This document shows positions 18,793 to 28,286 of a DNA stretch of 64,000 bases, one piece after another (positions within the stretch are counted from its first letter, which is position 1; each line of letters opens with the position of its first letter). Below the pieces are notes generated by a model. That model did no database searches and was not told the DNA's origin. It saw only the letters and a list, made by a program, of their open reading frames with translations. The stretch is from Aquiflexum balticum DSM 16537 (GTDB taxonomy: Bacteria; Bacteroidota; Bacteroidia; Cytophagales; Cyclobacteriaceae), in NCBI RefSeq assembly GCF_900176595.1, contig NZ_LT838813.1, positions 1 to 64,000 on the forward strand. Reading direction: 5' to 3'. Position numbers and translations under genes: made by a program.

Positions 18793-20928
18793 ATGAAAAA
18801 ACAAATGATTGCTGCTATTGCTTCCGTAAGCCTCTTGTTGGCCTGTGAGCAAAGCGAAAATGAAAACGATATGACCAACCCGTTCTTTGAGGCTTATAAT
18901 ACGCCTTTTGAAGTACCCCCTTTTGACAAAATCAAAAATGAACATTTTGCTCCGGCCCTTAGGGAAGGAATGAATCAACAACAGCAGGAAATAGATGCCA
19001 TTGTCAACAATCCTGATGCTCCTACTTTCGAAAATACCATTGAAGCAATGGAATATTCGGGAGATTTACTGAGCCGGACCAATATTGTCTTTTCCAATCT
19101 GAACAGTGCCAACACTAATGATGAACTCCAGGCTATTGCCAGAGAAATGGCACCTGAATTATCAAAGCATAATGACAATATCAACCTGAATGAAAAACTC
19201 TTTGCCAGAGTTAAAGCGATTTGGGATCAAAAAGACAACCTCAACCTGAATCCCGAACAGGAAAAATTGCTGGAGAAAAGATATAAGTCATTTGTAAGAA
19301 GTGGAGCAAACCTAAGCGAGTCTGACAAAGAGAAAATGCGGGCCATAAACAGCAAACTCTCCACTTTGAGTCTACAATTCGGACAAAATCTATTGGCCGA
19401 AACAAATGCCTTCCAATTGGTAATCGATAATCAGGATGATCTTTCCGGCTTGTCAGAAAGTCAAATTGAGGCTGCGGCAAGTGACGCTAAAGCAGCCGGA
19501 ATGGAAGGAAAATGGCTTTTTACGCTTCAAAACCCAAGTGTGATGCCCTTTCTTCAATATGCAGACAACCGCGAATTGAGAAGACAAATCTGGGAGGCTT
19601 ACCAAATCAGAGGCAATCAGGGAAACGACAAAGACAACAAAGAAATCTTGCTGGAAATAGCAAATCTCAGAAGAGAAAAAGCAAATCTACTTGGTTTCAA
19701 AACCCATGCGGATTATGTCCTGGAGGAAACCATGGCCAAGAATCCTGAAAATGTATATAACTTATTAAACCAACTTTGGACTCCTGCCCAGGCAAAAGCA
19801 AAAGTAGAAGGAGCAGAAATGCAGGCAATGATCAATGCTTCTGGCAATGGTTTTGAATTGGCCCCTTGGGATTGGAGATATTATGAAGAGAAGTTGAAGC
19901 AGCAGAAATTCGACTTGGACGAACAAGAGGTAAAACCATATTTTGCTTTGGATAAAGTTCAGGACGGGGTTTTCATGGTAGTTAAAAATCTCTGGGGCCT
20001 GACTTTTGAGGAAATCAAAGACATTCCCGTATACCATCCTGATGCCAAAGCTTATGAAGTTAAAGAAGCCGATGGAACTCATGTAGGCGTATTGTATATG
20101 GATTTTCACCCTAGAGCATCCAAAAGAGGTGGCGCTTGGATGACATCCTACAGGGCACAGAAATCAATAAACGGTGAAAGAAAAGCGCCTGTAATTTCAA
20201 TTGTGTGCAACTTCACAAGACCAACTGCAGATGCTCCTGCTTTATTGACTTTTGATGAAGTGTCAACTTTCTTTCACGAGTTTGGTCATGCACTCCATGG
20301 CCTGTTATCCAACGTGCAATACCGAAGTCTTGCAGGAACATCAGTACCAAGGGACTTTGTTGAATTGCCGTCACAGATTATGGAAAACTGGGCTACAGAG
20401 CCAACTGTTTTAAAACAGTATGCCATCCATTATAAGACCGGTGAAGTGATACCTGATGCATTAATTGAAAAACTCCAAAAAAGCGGCACTTTTGGTCAGG
20501 GATTTGGGACTACAGAATATTTGGCTGCTTCCTTATTGGATTTGGATTACCATACCCAGACCAGTCCTATTTCATTAAGCGCAGATGAATTTGAAAAGGC
20601 TTCCATGGATAAAATTGGTCTAATGGAAGAAATTATCCCACGTTACAGAAGTACTTACTTTTCACATATTTTCTCGGGCGGTTATTCTTCGGGATATTAC
20701 AGTTATATCTGGTCCGGAGTATTGGACACAGATGCTTTCCAGGCTTTCAAAGAAACCGACCTGTTCAATCAGGACAAGGCACAGGCTTTCCGAAAAGAAA
20801 TTCTTGAAAGAGGTGGAACAGATGATCCTATGAAAATGTATGTGAATTTCAGAGGTGCTGAGCCCAAAATCGATGCCCTTTTGAAGAAAAGAGGATTGGA
20901 TGAGGTATCCATGGAAAGAAGAGATTGA
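18793..20928 (+). CDS. dcp: M3-family metallopeptidase, peptidyl-dipeptidase Dcp type, lipoprotein
   Basis: A zinc oligopeptidase that releases dipeptides from peptide C-termini. From the ATG at 18793 the protein has 711 residues and a lipoprotein signal peptide (MKKQMIAAIASVSLLLAC), so it acts in the periplasm. The zinc motif HEFGH in STFFHEFGHALHGLLSN lies near residue 494 of this start, with a downstream Glu ligand in VELPSQIMENWATEP. The dcp-type start of the mature region (NPFFEAYNTPFEVPPFDKI) is typical. An upstream ATG at 18769 would add eight residues before the signal peptide and would sit at the promoter. A terminator shared with the convergent porin follows. Confidence 0.93.
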   Translation: MKKQMIAAIASVSLLLACEQSENENDMTNPFFEAYNTPFEVPPFDKIKNEHFAPALREGMNQQQQEIDAIVNNPDAPTFENTIEAMEYSGDLLSRTNIVFSNLNSANTNDELQAIAREMAPELSKHNDNINLNEKLFARVKAIWDQKDNLNLNPEQEKLLEKRYKSFVRSGANLSESDKEKMRAINSKLSTLSLQFGQNLLAETNAFQLVIDNQDDLSGLSESQIEAAASDAKAAGMEGKWLFTLQNPSVMPFLQYADNRELRRQIWEAYQIRGNQGNDKDNKEILLEIANLRREKANLLGFKTHADYVLEETMAKNPENVYNLLNQLWTPAQAKAKVEGAEMQAMINASGNGFELAPWDWRYYEEKLKQQKFDLDEQEVKPYFALDKVQDGVFMVVKNLWGLTFEEIKDIPVYHPDAKAYEVKEADGTHVGVLYMDFHPRASKRGGAWMTSYRAQKSINGERKAPVISIVCNFTRPTADAPALLTFDEVSTFFHEFGHALHGLLSNVQYRSLAGTSVPRDFVELPSQIMENWATEPTVLKQYAIHYKTGEVIPDALIEKLQKSGTFGQGFGTTEYLAASLLDLDYHTQTSPISLSADEFEKASMDKIGLMEEIIPRYRSTYFSHIFSGGYSSGYYSYIWSGVLDTDAFQAFKETDLFNQDKAQAFRKEILERGGTDDPMKMYVNFRGAEPKIDALLKKRGLDEVSMERRD

Positions 20929-20957
20929 CCCCTAACTAATTCTTTTTTTTAAAAATT

Positions 20958-20996
20958 AACCCGACTTCGTTTTGGAATGGAGTCGGGTTATTTTTT
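20958..20996. terminator. Bidirectional terminator between dcp and porin 1
   Basis: The 9-bp arms AACCCGACT (20958-20966) and AGTCGGGTT (20981-20989) flank a 14-nt loop, with a T-run on the right and A/T-rich DNA on the left. It sits between two convergent genes and can serve both. Confidence 0.88.
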
Positions 20997-22371
20997 ACTT
21001 CCATTGAATGGTATAATTCACAATAAAATTAACATGAATCATATTGACCTTATTGAAAATCCATTGGGGCTTTATTTCTCCTGATTTGATATTCAGTTTA
21101 CTCATCAAAATCGCATGAAAATCCAAACCTTTCCCCCAGTTTTTTGGAACGTATTTCCCCCCAAAGTTTGCTTGGGCATAAGAGGGAAATGCATACTTAT
21201 TCAATTCGGTATTGCCTGGATCCGGTAAAAAATGTAATCCTGCAAAGCCATAGAATTGGAGGCCTTTTTCAGGAAAATTTCTTTGGTAATAGGTGGTGAA
21301 GGCATCTACCTGATTATAACCTTCATTACGTTCTCGCGGTATAAATGTGAAAAAAGGATCTCGACCCCACTCACGAGGATTCAGAAATCTTCCCCTGCCG
21401 TCTATTCTTGTATAATTCAGCCACCAAATAGACCTGTTGGATTTGATACCTATTCTGCCTCCCAACACAAAATTCAAATCATCAGGATTTTTGAATCTTT
21501 TATCAGGTTCAGGATTACCTCCATCACCTATCCCATCTTGCACTATAAACTGCAGACCTGTAACAAACTTTTTCCCACTATTTGCAATGTCCCAATCCTT
21601 TACGGCTTGCGTAAAAACCGTGTTTGAAATATTGTCTACATAAGTATGGTTTAACTGTAACTGAACATCCGAATCTGTACGATGCTGCCAATCCACCACG
21701 GTGAAGAAATTACTTTCGGTATTACCCTGATAATTTGATGGACCCCCAAATTCACTTTGGCCAACGGGATATATTCCTATTGTCTCCCCAATATCAAACC
21801 AACCCGAAGTTGACCTAGGGCTCATTCTTCCTATAAATTGGGCTGAGAATTTGTTTTTCTTGTCCGGTTGAAAATCCAAGCGTACCCCCTCCACAAATGT
21901 TGGAGAAAGACGACCGTCTTGAGGATTGATAAAAGGTGTGTTGATATCCATTCGGCCCAGGACCGCATTGAATTTTGAAGAACTATACCTTATTTGAAGT
22001 TCTTCCACTTTCCCAAAAAACTTGTCAGATGGATCGTTTACATCAAAAAGCCCTACTTCATACCTGTTGAAATTTTGGGTAACCGGATCTCTTCCCAATA
22101 AATCCGAACTCCATAAGTTGCCAAAAACGGAATACCTTCCCACTATGGAAAAGCCTTTATACGCTTTGGTTTTAAGTTGAATAAATGCACTTTGTCCCAA
22201 GGCAAAGTCTCCTTTGAAATTTTCCCAATAACTTGTGGACATCCAATAAGACCTAAGTCCAATAGTTCCGTGTATTGGGCTTTTGGATTTATTTCTAAGC
22301 GTATCAGATTCTTGGGCAATACTCTGAAAGTGCAAGAAAGTTGAAAAAATCAATAGAATCAAAACTCTCAT
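20995..22371 (-). CDS. Outer-membrane porin-like beta-barrel (porin 1)
   Basis: A 458-residue protein with a signal peptide (LILLIFSTFLHFQSIAQ) and a body of alternating hydrophobic beta-strands typical of a 16- to 18-strand barrel. It ends in a strand with IVNYTIQW. It shares order and motifs with porin 2 at 26892-28280: an (F/Y)-Y-x-Y-P(V/F)G-x-(S/N)-(E/P)FG-x-PS-(N/D)Y stretch, a REWGR-x-(P/N) motif, and a (Y-G/A)-(F/I)PSY near the C-terminus. The start overlaps the end of the TsdA-like cytochrome gene by 4 bp, so the two are one operon. The solute it passes is unknown. An anion such as a sulfur oxyanion is plausible from context only. Confidence 0.82.
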   Translation of the reverse strand: MRVLILLIFSTFLHFQSIAQESDTLRNKSKSPIHGTIGLRSYWMSTSYWENFKGDFALGQSAFIQLKTKAYKGFSIVGRYSVFGNLWSSDLLGRDPVTQNFNRYEVGLFDVNDPSDKFFGKVEELQIRYSSSKFNAVLGRMDINTPFINPQDGRLSPTFVEGVRLDFQPDKKNKFSAQFIGRMSPRSTSGWFDIGETIGIYPVGQSEFGGPSNYQGNTESNFFTVVDWQHRTDSDVQLQLNHTYVDNISNTVFTQAVKDWDIANSGKKFVTGLQFIVQDGIGDGGNPEPDKRFKNPDDLNFVLGGRIGIKSNRSIWWLNYTRIDGRGRFLNPREWGRDPFFTFIPRERNEGYNQVDAFTTYYQRNFPEKGLQFYGFAGLHFLPDPGNTELNKYAFPSYAQANFGGKYVPKNWGKGLDFHAILMSKLNIKSGEIKPQWIFNKVNMIHVNFIVNYTIQWK

Positions 22372-23435
22372 TTCGCGGCTTTTTCTCTTGCTTCTTTTAT
22401 CGGTTTGAATGGACCGAATTTATGTTGTTCCTCACTGAATTCATCCGAAAAAGGTCCGAATGGATGGTCGACGGGTTTTTTGGAAATATCCGGCCAATCT
22501 TTAGAAAGATCTTTTCCGGGACGGTCCATGGAGTTGACATAGGCTGCCACATCCCATGCCTGCTCATCCGTAAGCAATGGCCTTTCGAAAGTTGCTCCTA
22601 ATGGCATGTTGGTTTTGACATACCCTGCAAACCTTGACATCCTGAACAGACCCGCTCCGTGATTATAACTGTGCTCTCCCCATAGTGGTGGGTAAGTATA
22701 TCCTGTTTTGTCTGCTTTCATCATTCCCTGACCATCTTCCATATGACAGCTTTGGCATAATTGGGAATAAACGGTTTTACCTTTTATCGGATCCGCGGCC
22801 CTGTCCAAAAATGGCACTTCGTATATTCCAACTCCTTTCGGGGATTCACCCTTGGGTACGTCTTTTCCAAGCCATTCCATGTAAGCGACCATTGCCAGCA
22901 TTTCTTTACTGTTATTTTCTAAGGCTTTTCCATTCAGACTTCTTTCAAAACAATCATTGATTCTTTTGGGGATATCCTCCATTTGCCCGGAACGGCCTCT
23001 TACTTTTGGATAAGTGGATGCAACAGCTGCATAGTTATTGCCCAAAGGTAAAGAGCCAGCATTCAAATGGCAGTTTTGGCAGTTCATCCCATTGGATATT
23101 TTTTTCACTTTTCCATTTGGCCCCAAATATTCCGATGTGTTGGCTATCAACTCTTTTCCATATTTAATGAGGTCTGCATTGGGTTCGGCTTCTACCGTAT
23201 TCCAGGCTGGTGCCTGCCAAAGACCCTCTTTTGGAATGACACCCCTATAAGTATTTGCGACTGTAGCTACTACCGCATTTCCCGCGGAGGCTAATTGATC
23301 TGATTTTTGAGAAGAAGTGCCATTAAACATCAGCACCACTGTTCCAATCAGGATTACGGTCAATAGTGTAATAGTCACCAATAGACCAACCATTAAAGTC
23401 AGAATTTTTATAAATGGCCGGAAAATATCTTTCAT
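22368..23435 (-). CDS. TsdA-like diheme c-type cytochrome (thiosulfate dehydrogenase family)
   Basis: A 355-residue protein with a membrane anchor or uncleaved signal at about 12-36 and two heme-binding sites, CQNCH (C119-C122-H123) and CQSCH (C227-C230-H231). The arrangement GMNCQNCHLNAG, then DCFERSLNGK at 161-170, then the second heme, matches TsdA, which interconverts thiosulfate and tetrathionate. Cys162 is where TsdA enzymes supply an unusual cysteine heme ligand, so its presence fits catalysis rather than plain electron transfer. The C-terminal GPF-rich tail is a family extension. It is the first gene of a two-gene operon with porin 1. Other small cytochromes of this fold exist, so the substrate remains inferred. 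Confidence 0.8.
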   Translation of the reverse strand: MKDIFRPFIKILTLMVGLLVTITLLTVILIGTVVLMFNGTSSQKSDQLASAGNAVVATVANTYRGVIPKEGLWQAPAWNTVEAEPNADLIKYGKELIANTSEYLGPNGKVKKISNGMNCQNCHLNAGSLPLGNNYAAVASTYPKVRGRSGQMEDIPKRINDCFERSLNGKALENNSKEMLAMVAYMEWLGKDVPKGESPKGVGIYEVPFLDRAADPIKGKTVYSQLCQSCHMEDGQGMMKADKTGYTYPPLWGEHSYNHGAGLFRMSRFAGYVKTNMPLGATFERPLLTDEQAWDVAAYVNSMDRPGKDLSKDWPDISKKPVDHPFGPFSDEFSEEQHKFGPFKPIKEAREKAAK

Positions 23436-23458
23436 AGGGTGAATTTTTATTTACTGTA

Positions 23459-23504
23459 CAAAATTGGCTTATTCTTACACTAATTAGCTGTGATAATCAT
23501 CACA
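23459..23504 (-). promoter_or_regulatory. Promoter of the tsdA-like operon with Crp/Fnr-type site
   Basis: The site TGTGATGATTATCACA (minus strand, 23504-23489) matches TGTGA-N6-TCACA perfectly. The element CAATTTTG (23466-23459) is one base from the Bacteroidota -7 TAnnTTTG and is 22 bp downstream of the site. If it is the -7, the site centre lies at about -42, the class II activator position. The inferred leader is about 18 nt. Confidence 0.65.
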
Positions 23505-23559
23505 ATTAAATCTAAAAAATAACTTTGAATTTGGCTTTAGAAATTCATGCAAACAACAG

Positions 23560-24291
23560 TCAATCTGAGATCTGTTTGTTCACTTTTGCCAAAAAAACCT
23601 GTTTATTTTGGTTCTTCCCAATCAATATGGTCGAATCTTCTTCAACCTGATAATAGATTTCTATTTCCTGATTCAACATTACCTCCGCAATGTAATTTAT
23701 GAGTATGTACTCGATATTTGCTTTATGTAATAAGCAAAAATCCTCAACCCACCTGATATAGCTTACATTATTTACATGATTGTTCATGTCGAGATCAAAT
23801 GGTCTTACCTTTATAAGATCACCAAAAACAGGCTTTTCCGGAAGTGGTATTTTATCCGGCATTAGTTGGGATCCATCAATATAGCTGAACAACTCCGGGG
23901 GCAATACATTCCCTGGCCTTTGGGGTCTTTTCGATTTGATTTCCAATAACAACCATGCGGACATTGCTTCTGCCAATACTTCACCAGTCGCACTAACCAC
24001 CAAAAACTCCCTTAATGCAAACAGCTTGTCTATTCCCCTCCCGGCCGTTTTCACTGTAATCTCCTCACCCCATGAAGGCATTTTATGCACTTTGATTTCA
24101 AATCTTGACAATACCCAAATATATCCTTGGTCGAAAAGTGCTTTACCGAAGTCCCTGCTATCCGCATGTTTCCAGGCCACTTCCTGCATCAGATCTGCCA
24201 AAGCAGACATACGGAGTCTTCCCTTGGGATCTATCTGAAAAGACAAAACCTCGAATTTTTTCTCAAATTGAAAGGGTATTTTCTCTGACAT
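23560..24291 (-). CDS. Acyl-ACP thioesterase (FatA/FatB type)
   Basis: This enzyme hydrolyses acyl-ACP and ends fatty-acid chain growth. The 243 residues form two tandem hot-dog folds. The first, about 1-125, begins FEKKFEVLSFQIDPKGRLRMSALADLMQEVAW. The second, about 145-243, carries VRPFDLDMNNHVNNVSYIRWVEDF with the Asn/His/Glu residues used by the family. It is followed after 6 bp in the upstream direction by the MFS transporter gene, so the two may be cotranscribed. A link to the sulfur genes is not evident. Confidence 0.9.
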   Translation of the reverse strand: MSEKIPFQFEKKFEVLSFQIDPKGRLRMSALADLMQEVAWKHADSRDFGKALFDQGYIWVLSRFEIKVHKMPSWGEEITVKTAGRGIDKLFALREFLVVSATGEVLAEAMSAWLLLEIKSKRPQRPGNVLPPELFSYIDGSQLMPDKIPLPEKPVFGDLIKVRPFDLDMNNHVNNVSYIRWVEDFCLLHKANIEYILINYIAEVMLNQEIEIYYQVEEDSTILIGKNQNKQVFLAKVNKQISD

Positions 24292-24297
24292 GACTTA

Positions 24298-25458
24298 TCA
24301 TTTGGCTGCTACTTTTCCAGGATAGAAGACATCGGTTTTGATAGTGGACAAAACAGCAATACCCAACCCAGCTATAGCCACCAAGGTAAAGGAAGCTTTC
24401 AAACTTAACAAATCTGCTATAAAACCAATTAAAGGCGGACCTATCAAAAACCCGAAAAACGAAATGGTCGATATGATGGCCAAAGAAACACCAGGAGGAT
24501 AAAGTTTTGACCTGCCCGCTGTACTGTATGCTATGGGAATAATTGAAGCAACCCCAAATCCTACAAGCAAAAATCCGATTGTAGCCACAATTGGAACCGG
24601 AAACAAAACTGATAAAATCAGTCCTGAAAAAATAACCAGCCCACTGATTCTCAAAATGAGCACTTTCCCATATTTATTGGTAACCCTATCCGCAATAAAC
24701 CTTCCTGAAGCCATTGCACCCATAAAAGACACATATCCCAAAGCAACCAAACCTGCTTCTATTTCCACCACTTTCTTAAAATAGACCCCGCTCCAATCAA
24801 ACATACAGCCCTCGCAAAGCATTCCCAAAAATGATATTGATCCTATTCTCAGCAACATGTCGTCAGGTTTTCTTAACACCAGACCACCGCCTCCGCCAGA
24901 ACTCTGTTCATCCACTAGAAGACTTTGAACCAAGAATGTCACTATTAAAACCAACCCGGCCACAAACAAATAATGAAACTTGGGAAGTACATGTAAAAAA
25001 ATCATGATTGCTCCGATTCCTGCCCCTGTAAAACCCGCCAGACTCCACGTTCCATGGAAAGATCCCAAGATATTTCTTCCGTAATTATCCTCTAAGGCCA
25101 AAGCCTGGGTATTCAACGAGATATTCATCAAATTTCCTGTCATACCAAAAAAAAACACCACCGGAACCAACATCCACAAAGATTCGCTGAATCCAATCAG
25201 AGGTAGAAAAACAATGTATCCAGCCGAGGATAGCAATACCACAATCCTACTTCCAAACCGATGAACTGCCCAACCAGCCAGGGGAAGGGCCAATACTGAA
25301 CCAACCGGCAATCCCAAAAGCAAAGAACCCAATTGGGATTCAGAAAGATCAAACTTCACCTGGATATCAGGAATACGGGAAGCCCAAGAAGCAAAACATA
25401 GCCCTGCCAAAAAAAATAAGCTCCCTAAAGCTATTCTTCTTTTTTGAAGTAAAGTCAT
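24298..25458 (-). CDS. MFS transporter (YbjJ/sugar-efflux-like)
   Basis: A 386-residue major facilitator with 12 predicted helices. The N-terminal helix FFLAGLCFASWASRIPDIQVKF and the loop QLGSLLLGLPVGSVLALPLAGWAVHRFGSR carry the classic MFS loop 2-3 signature. The C-terminal half repeats the six-helix arrangement with GMLCEGCMFDWSGVYFKKV at about helix 7. This pattern resembles the YbjJ branch of Gram-negative MFS proteins, for which substrates are poorly known. It lies directly upstream of the thioesterase gene. Confidence 0.88.
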   Translation of the reverse strand: MTLLQKRRIALGSLFFLAGLCFASWASRIPDIQVKFDLSESQLGSLLLGLPVGSVLALPLAGWAVHRFGSRIVVLLSSAGYIVFLPLIGFSESLWMLVPVVFFFGMTGNLMNISLNTQALALEDNYGRNILGSFHGTWSLAGFTGAGIGAIMIFLHVLPKFHYLFVAGLVLIVTFLVQSLLVDEQSSGGGGGLVLRKPDDMLLRIGSISFLGMLCEGCMFDWSGVYFKKVVEIEAGLVALGYVSFMGAMASGRFIADRVTNKYGKVLILRISGLVIFSGLILSVLFPVPIVATIGFLLVGFGVASIIPIAYSTAGRSKLYPPGVSLAIISTISFFGFLIGPPLIGFIADLLSLKASFTLVAIAGLGIAVLSTIKTDVFYPGKVAAK

Positions 25459-25583
25459 TATTGATTTGAAAGGTTAGGTTTGAACTTGCAAAGCTAACAG
25501 CAAAAAACGGAAATAATAAACCTAAAAAAATTGAAATTGACGAACATAATTCATTTACTTCTGTTAATAATAAAAATCAAAAG

Positions 25584-25664
25584 ATGGAATTTGTAATCGC
25601 CGGTTCTGTAATCTTGATCGCCATATTAATGATCAGAACTATTATCAAAAAGGTTTTTGACTGA
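25584..25664 (+). CDS. Possible 26-residue single-helix membrane microprotein
   Basis: An ATG opens a 26-codon frame ending TGA at 25662-25664. The translation has a near-continuous hydrophobic stretch, FVIAGSVILIAILMIRTII, followed by KKVFD, the layout of small membrane proteins with a positive-inside end. An A-rich segment with AAAAGATGG precedes the start. The gap between the divergent MFS gene and the yeeE-type terminator holds nothing else. Short frames occur by chance, so this is a candidate only. Confidence 0.4.
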   Translation: MEFVIAGSVILIAILMIRTIIKKVFD

Positions 25665-25671
25665 ACCGATT

Positions 25672-25706
25672 TTAAAAAAAAAGTCACCGCCTTTTGGCAG
25701 TGACTT
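25672..25706 (-). terminator. Terminator of the yedE-yeeE operon
   Basis: The stem AAGTCAC...GTGACTT (25681-25687 / 25700-25706) is extended inside by GCC/GGC with one mismatch. On the minus strand a T-run corresponds to the nine A at 25672-25680. It lies about 38 bp beyond the yeeE-type stop codon. Confidence 0.8.
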
Positions 25707-25743
25707 CTAATTGATTTTTTTATGTTTCAATCCATGCTCCTCA

Positions 25744-26235
25744 TTAATTGGGAAGTTTATCTGAAAACCTACCATATGTCCATGTTCCCGCAATTGCACT
25801 AATTAAAGTGACTGCAATCACTGTAAATCCACTGCCTATTTGGGCAAACAAAGGTCCCGGACATGCGCCTGTTAAAGCCCAACCCAATCCGAATATAAAT
25901 CCACCAATGATTTGGCCCTTTCTGAATTCTTTTTTCGGTACGACAATTTCCTCTCCATGAATAGTCTTAATGTTAAATCTTTTGATCAATTGAATGGAGA
26001 TCATACCTACCAATATGGCGGATCCGATAACTCCATACATGAAAAAAGATTGTAATCTGAACATTTCCTGAATTCTGAACCAGGAAATGATTTCAGCCTT
26101 GACGAAAATCAGACCGAAAAACAATCCAACTATCAAATATTTTATCAATCCAAATCCGGTCTCATGATCAACCTTATGATTAAGCGTTCCGCAATCCTTT
26201 GGATCCTGTTTTTTTTCAGTTATTGTAGTTTTCAT
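25744..26235 (-). CDS. YeeE/YedE family membrane protein, second half (DUF6691 type)
   Basis: A 163-residue membrane protein with four predicted helices. It carries the family motif GLGWALTGACPGPLFAQIGSG near residue 115, whose Cys is part of the relay of YeeE-type thiosulfate channels. With the gene just upstream it forms a split YeeE/YedE transporter: together the two cover the full two-repeat protein. They are 12 bp apart on one strand. The substrate is probably thiosulfate or a similar sulfur compound, as shown for E. coli YeeE; this is by family analogy. Confidence 0.9.
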   Translation of the reverse strand: MKTTITEKKQDPKDCGTLNHKVDHETGFGLIKYLIVGLFFGLIFVKAEIISWFRIQEMFRLQSFFMYGVIGSAILVGMISIQLIKRFNIKTIHGEEIVVPKKEFRKGQIIGGFIFGLGWALTGACPGPLFAQIGSGFTVIAVTLISAIAGTWTYGRFSDKLPN

Positions 26236-26247
26236 ATTCCTTTATTA

Positions 26248-26829
26248 TTAAAATCCTACTAAAGTCATTAATGGACCCAAAAACGCATGAGTCATCAGAA
26301 ATCCCCCAATCATAAAGAAGATTGTGGCGACCAATGATGGCCATTGGAGAGAACTGATTCCCATAATGGCGTGACCTGAAGTACAACCCCCAGCATATCT
26401 CGTCCCAAATCCAACCAGAAAACCTCCGATTACAAAAAAGAGAAGCCCTTTTGATGTAAACAGATTATCCCAAGTAAATATCTCAGCAGGCATCAGACTG
26501 CTGTAATCAGTAATACCCAATACGGCCAAATCCTGTTGCGTTGATTGTGCAATAACAATGGTCTCAGGATTGGCAAAAAAGGTTGTAGCCACAAATCCAC
26601 CTATCAAGATTCCAATTACAAATACAATGTTCCACATTTCTTTTTTCCAGTTGTAGGTAAAGAAAGGTATATTGGCCGGTACACACATGGCACAGACATG
26701 CCGAAGTGAAGAAGAAATCCCGAAAGACTTGTTTCCAATTATCAATAATATTGGTACTGTAAGGCCGATCAACGGCCCTGCGACCCACCAAGGCCAAGGT
26801 TGCTTAATCCACTCGATAAATTGTTCCAT
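26248..26829 (-). CDS. YeeE/YedE family membrane protein, first half
   Basis: A 193-residue membrane protein with about five helices. Conserved features are the [17 protein letters not shown]-terminal helix, [13 protein letters not shown], and [23 protein letters not shown] near residue 140, the second GCTSGH-type motif of the family. It precedes the companion YeeE-type gene by 12 bp. It lies 62 bp after porin 2 in the same direction, so porin 2, yedE and yeeE are probably one transcript. No separate Crp/Fnr-like site is seen in that 62-bp gap. Confidence 0.9.
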   Translation of the reverse strand: MEQFIEWIKQPWPWWVAGPLIGLTVPILLIIGNKSFGISSSLRHVCAMCVPANIPFFTYNWKKEMWNIVFVIGILIGGFVATTFFANPETIVIAQSTQQDLAVLGITDYSSLMPAEIFTWDNLFTSKGLLFFVIGGFLVGFGTRYAGGCTSGHAIMGISSLQWPSLVATIFFMIGGFLMTHAFLGPLMTLVGF

Positions 26830-26891
26830 ATTTCACTTTTTTGTTTTTGATTCATTTTTAAACTGTTGATAATAATAATTTTTTATCTAAC

Positions 26892-28280
26892 CTAAAACCT
26901 GTAATCCATAACCAGGTTTAAGTTCCACATATTAACCCGGTTTATTCTAAGTTGATCAGGCAAGTCGCTATTTTTCGGTTTTTTATTGATTACAAGTAAT
27001 TGAAGATTTAAACCTTGGAGAAATTCTTTAAAGCTGAAATCCAACATCCCTGAGAATTGGTAATAGGAAGGAATCCCATATTTGTTTGTTTTAAAGGTAT
27101 TCATATCAGAATGATGGATAGTTCCTGCACCAAATTGTGCAAAAAGCCCATCCAATGGAGTTATTAAGTCATATTTGAGAACCCATGCCTGCATATCTCC
27201 GCTTCCTTCATATCTTTCTCTTGATAAACTGGCGTACAAATTCTCTCTTCCCCATTCCCGAGGAAAAAGGAATCTGCCTTTGTCACTGATGCCAAGGAAG
27301 TTGAGAGAAACATAATGTCGGCCAGAGAATATGCCTACTTTCGAGCCTCCTCCAAATCCTTTTTCATCAGGCAATATATAAGTATTTGCCGGGTCAGGGT
27401 TTCCACCATCATTTACAGCAAATTGATAAAAGCCCTGTACACCTAAGTGAAGGTTAGCCTCTCCTCCAATATTAAATGAATAATCAGACTGGGCAAAGCT
27501 CATATTGAAAACATTATCTGCGTGGTAATTCCAGGCTTGAGCAGATAATCCACTCTTGTGAAACTGGAATCCAAACATCCCTATGCCTTTTGAACTTATC
27601 TTGTCTTTATAGTCTGAAGGTTCTCCAAATGGATTCCTTCCAAAAGGATAGACACCATAAGAATCCTCAATACTATACCAATCTACCGTTCCCCTTATGG
27701 TGACGGAATTGATCCACATGGCGGTTACTTTGTAATTTAACCCCGAATAAACAGCGGATAATCCTCCAAAGACATTTGGTCTCATTCTATTATCCTGTTC
27801 ATTCAGCAATGGAGTGATAATTTTTTGTCTTCCTAAGGTGAATTTCAACCTGTTTTTTCGGTAAGCAATAAACAATTCCTCCAATCTATCCAGCCTGTTG
27901 GTATTGGTGAGATCGTTCATATCATACAACAAAATCTCATACCTGTTCCCGGCACCTGTTATGGGATCTGCAATCCGAATGTTATTTTCAAACACCTGAA
28001 AGGTGAAGAAACCACTGAATCTTGCCTCAAACCCTTTCCATTCAGGACTGGTATAACCTATTCCTGCACCAGCTGCCAAGGTGGCGTAATCCAGGAGATC
28101 ACCTTTGTTTATGGTGGACATAAAGAAGGACTTGATATGGAAATCTACTTTTCCACTTTTAAGTTCTTCCCCGAGATTTTTCTTTTGCACAGGTAAAGAA
28201 TCACTCTCATTCATATAAATTTCATCAGCAAAAGCAGATTTGCTTAAGCCCAATAAAATGATTATAATCAATAAGCGCAT
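26892..28280 (-). CDS. Outer-membrane porin-like beta-barrel (porin 2)
   Basis: A 462-residue outer-membrane barrel with signal peptide MRLLIIIILLGLSKSAFA. The ATG at 28280 is chosen over an upstream TTG at 28289 because the signal peptide starts there. It is a paralog of porin 1 (20995-22371), sharing segments such as REWGR, SRER-x-EG and IPSYYQF, and the ending MDYRF is a typical barrel terminus with aromatic last residue. It is the first gene before the YedE/YeeE pair and has its own Crp/Fnr-like promoter. With the YeeE-type channel it could bring an anionic sulfur compound across both membranes. Confidence 0.82.
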   Translation of the reverse strand: MRLLIIIILLGLSKSAFADEIYMNESDSLPVQKKNLGEELKSGKVDFHIKSFFMSTINKGDLLDYATLAAGAGIGYTSPEWKGFEARFSGFFTFQVFENNIRIADPITGAGNRYEILLYDMNDLTNTNRLDRLEELFIAYRKNRLKFTLGRQKIITPLLNEQDNRMRPNVFGGLSAVYSGLNYKVTAMWINSVTIRGTVDWYSIEDSYGVYPFGRNPFGEPSDYKDKISSKGIGMFGFQFHKSGLSAQAWNYHADNVFNMSFAQSDYSFNIGGEANLHLGVQGFYQFAVNDGGNPDPANTYILPDEKGFGGGSKVGIFSGRHYVSLNFLGISDKGRFLFPREWGRENLYASLSRERYEGSGDMQAWVLKYDLITPLDGLFAQFGAGTIHHSDMNTFKTNKYGIPSYYQFSGMLDFSFKEFLQGLNLQLLVINKKPKNSDLPDQLRINRVNMWNLNLVMDYRF

Positions 28281-28286
28281 GTCCGT

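Noticed and set aside
23489-23504. A chance palindrome in the tsdA-like promoter
   Set aside because: Three further genes in the block carry similar sites at the same 21-22-bp spacing, so a chance match is less likely; kept as a finding.
26830-26891. A fifth Crp/Fnr-like promoter upstream of yedE
   Set aside because: No TGTGA-N6-TCACA-like site or TAnnTTTG at the set spacing is present; readthrough from porin 2 explains expression.
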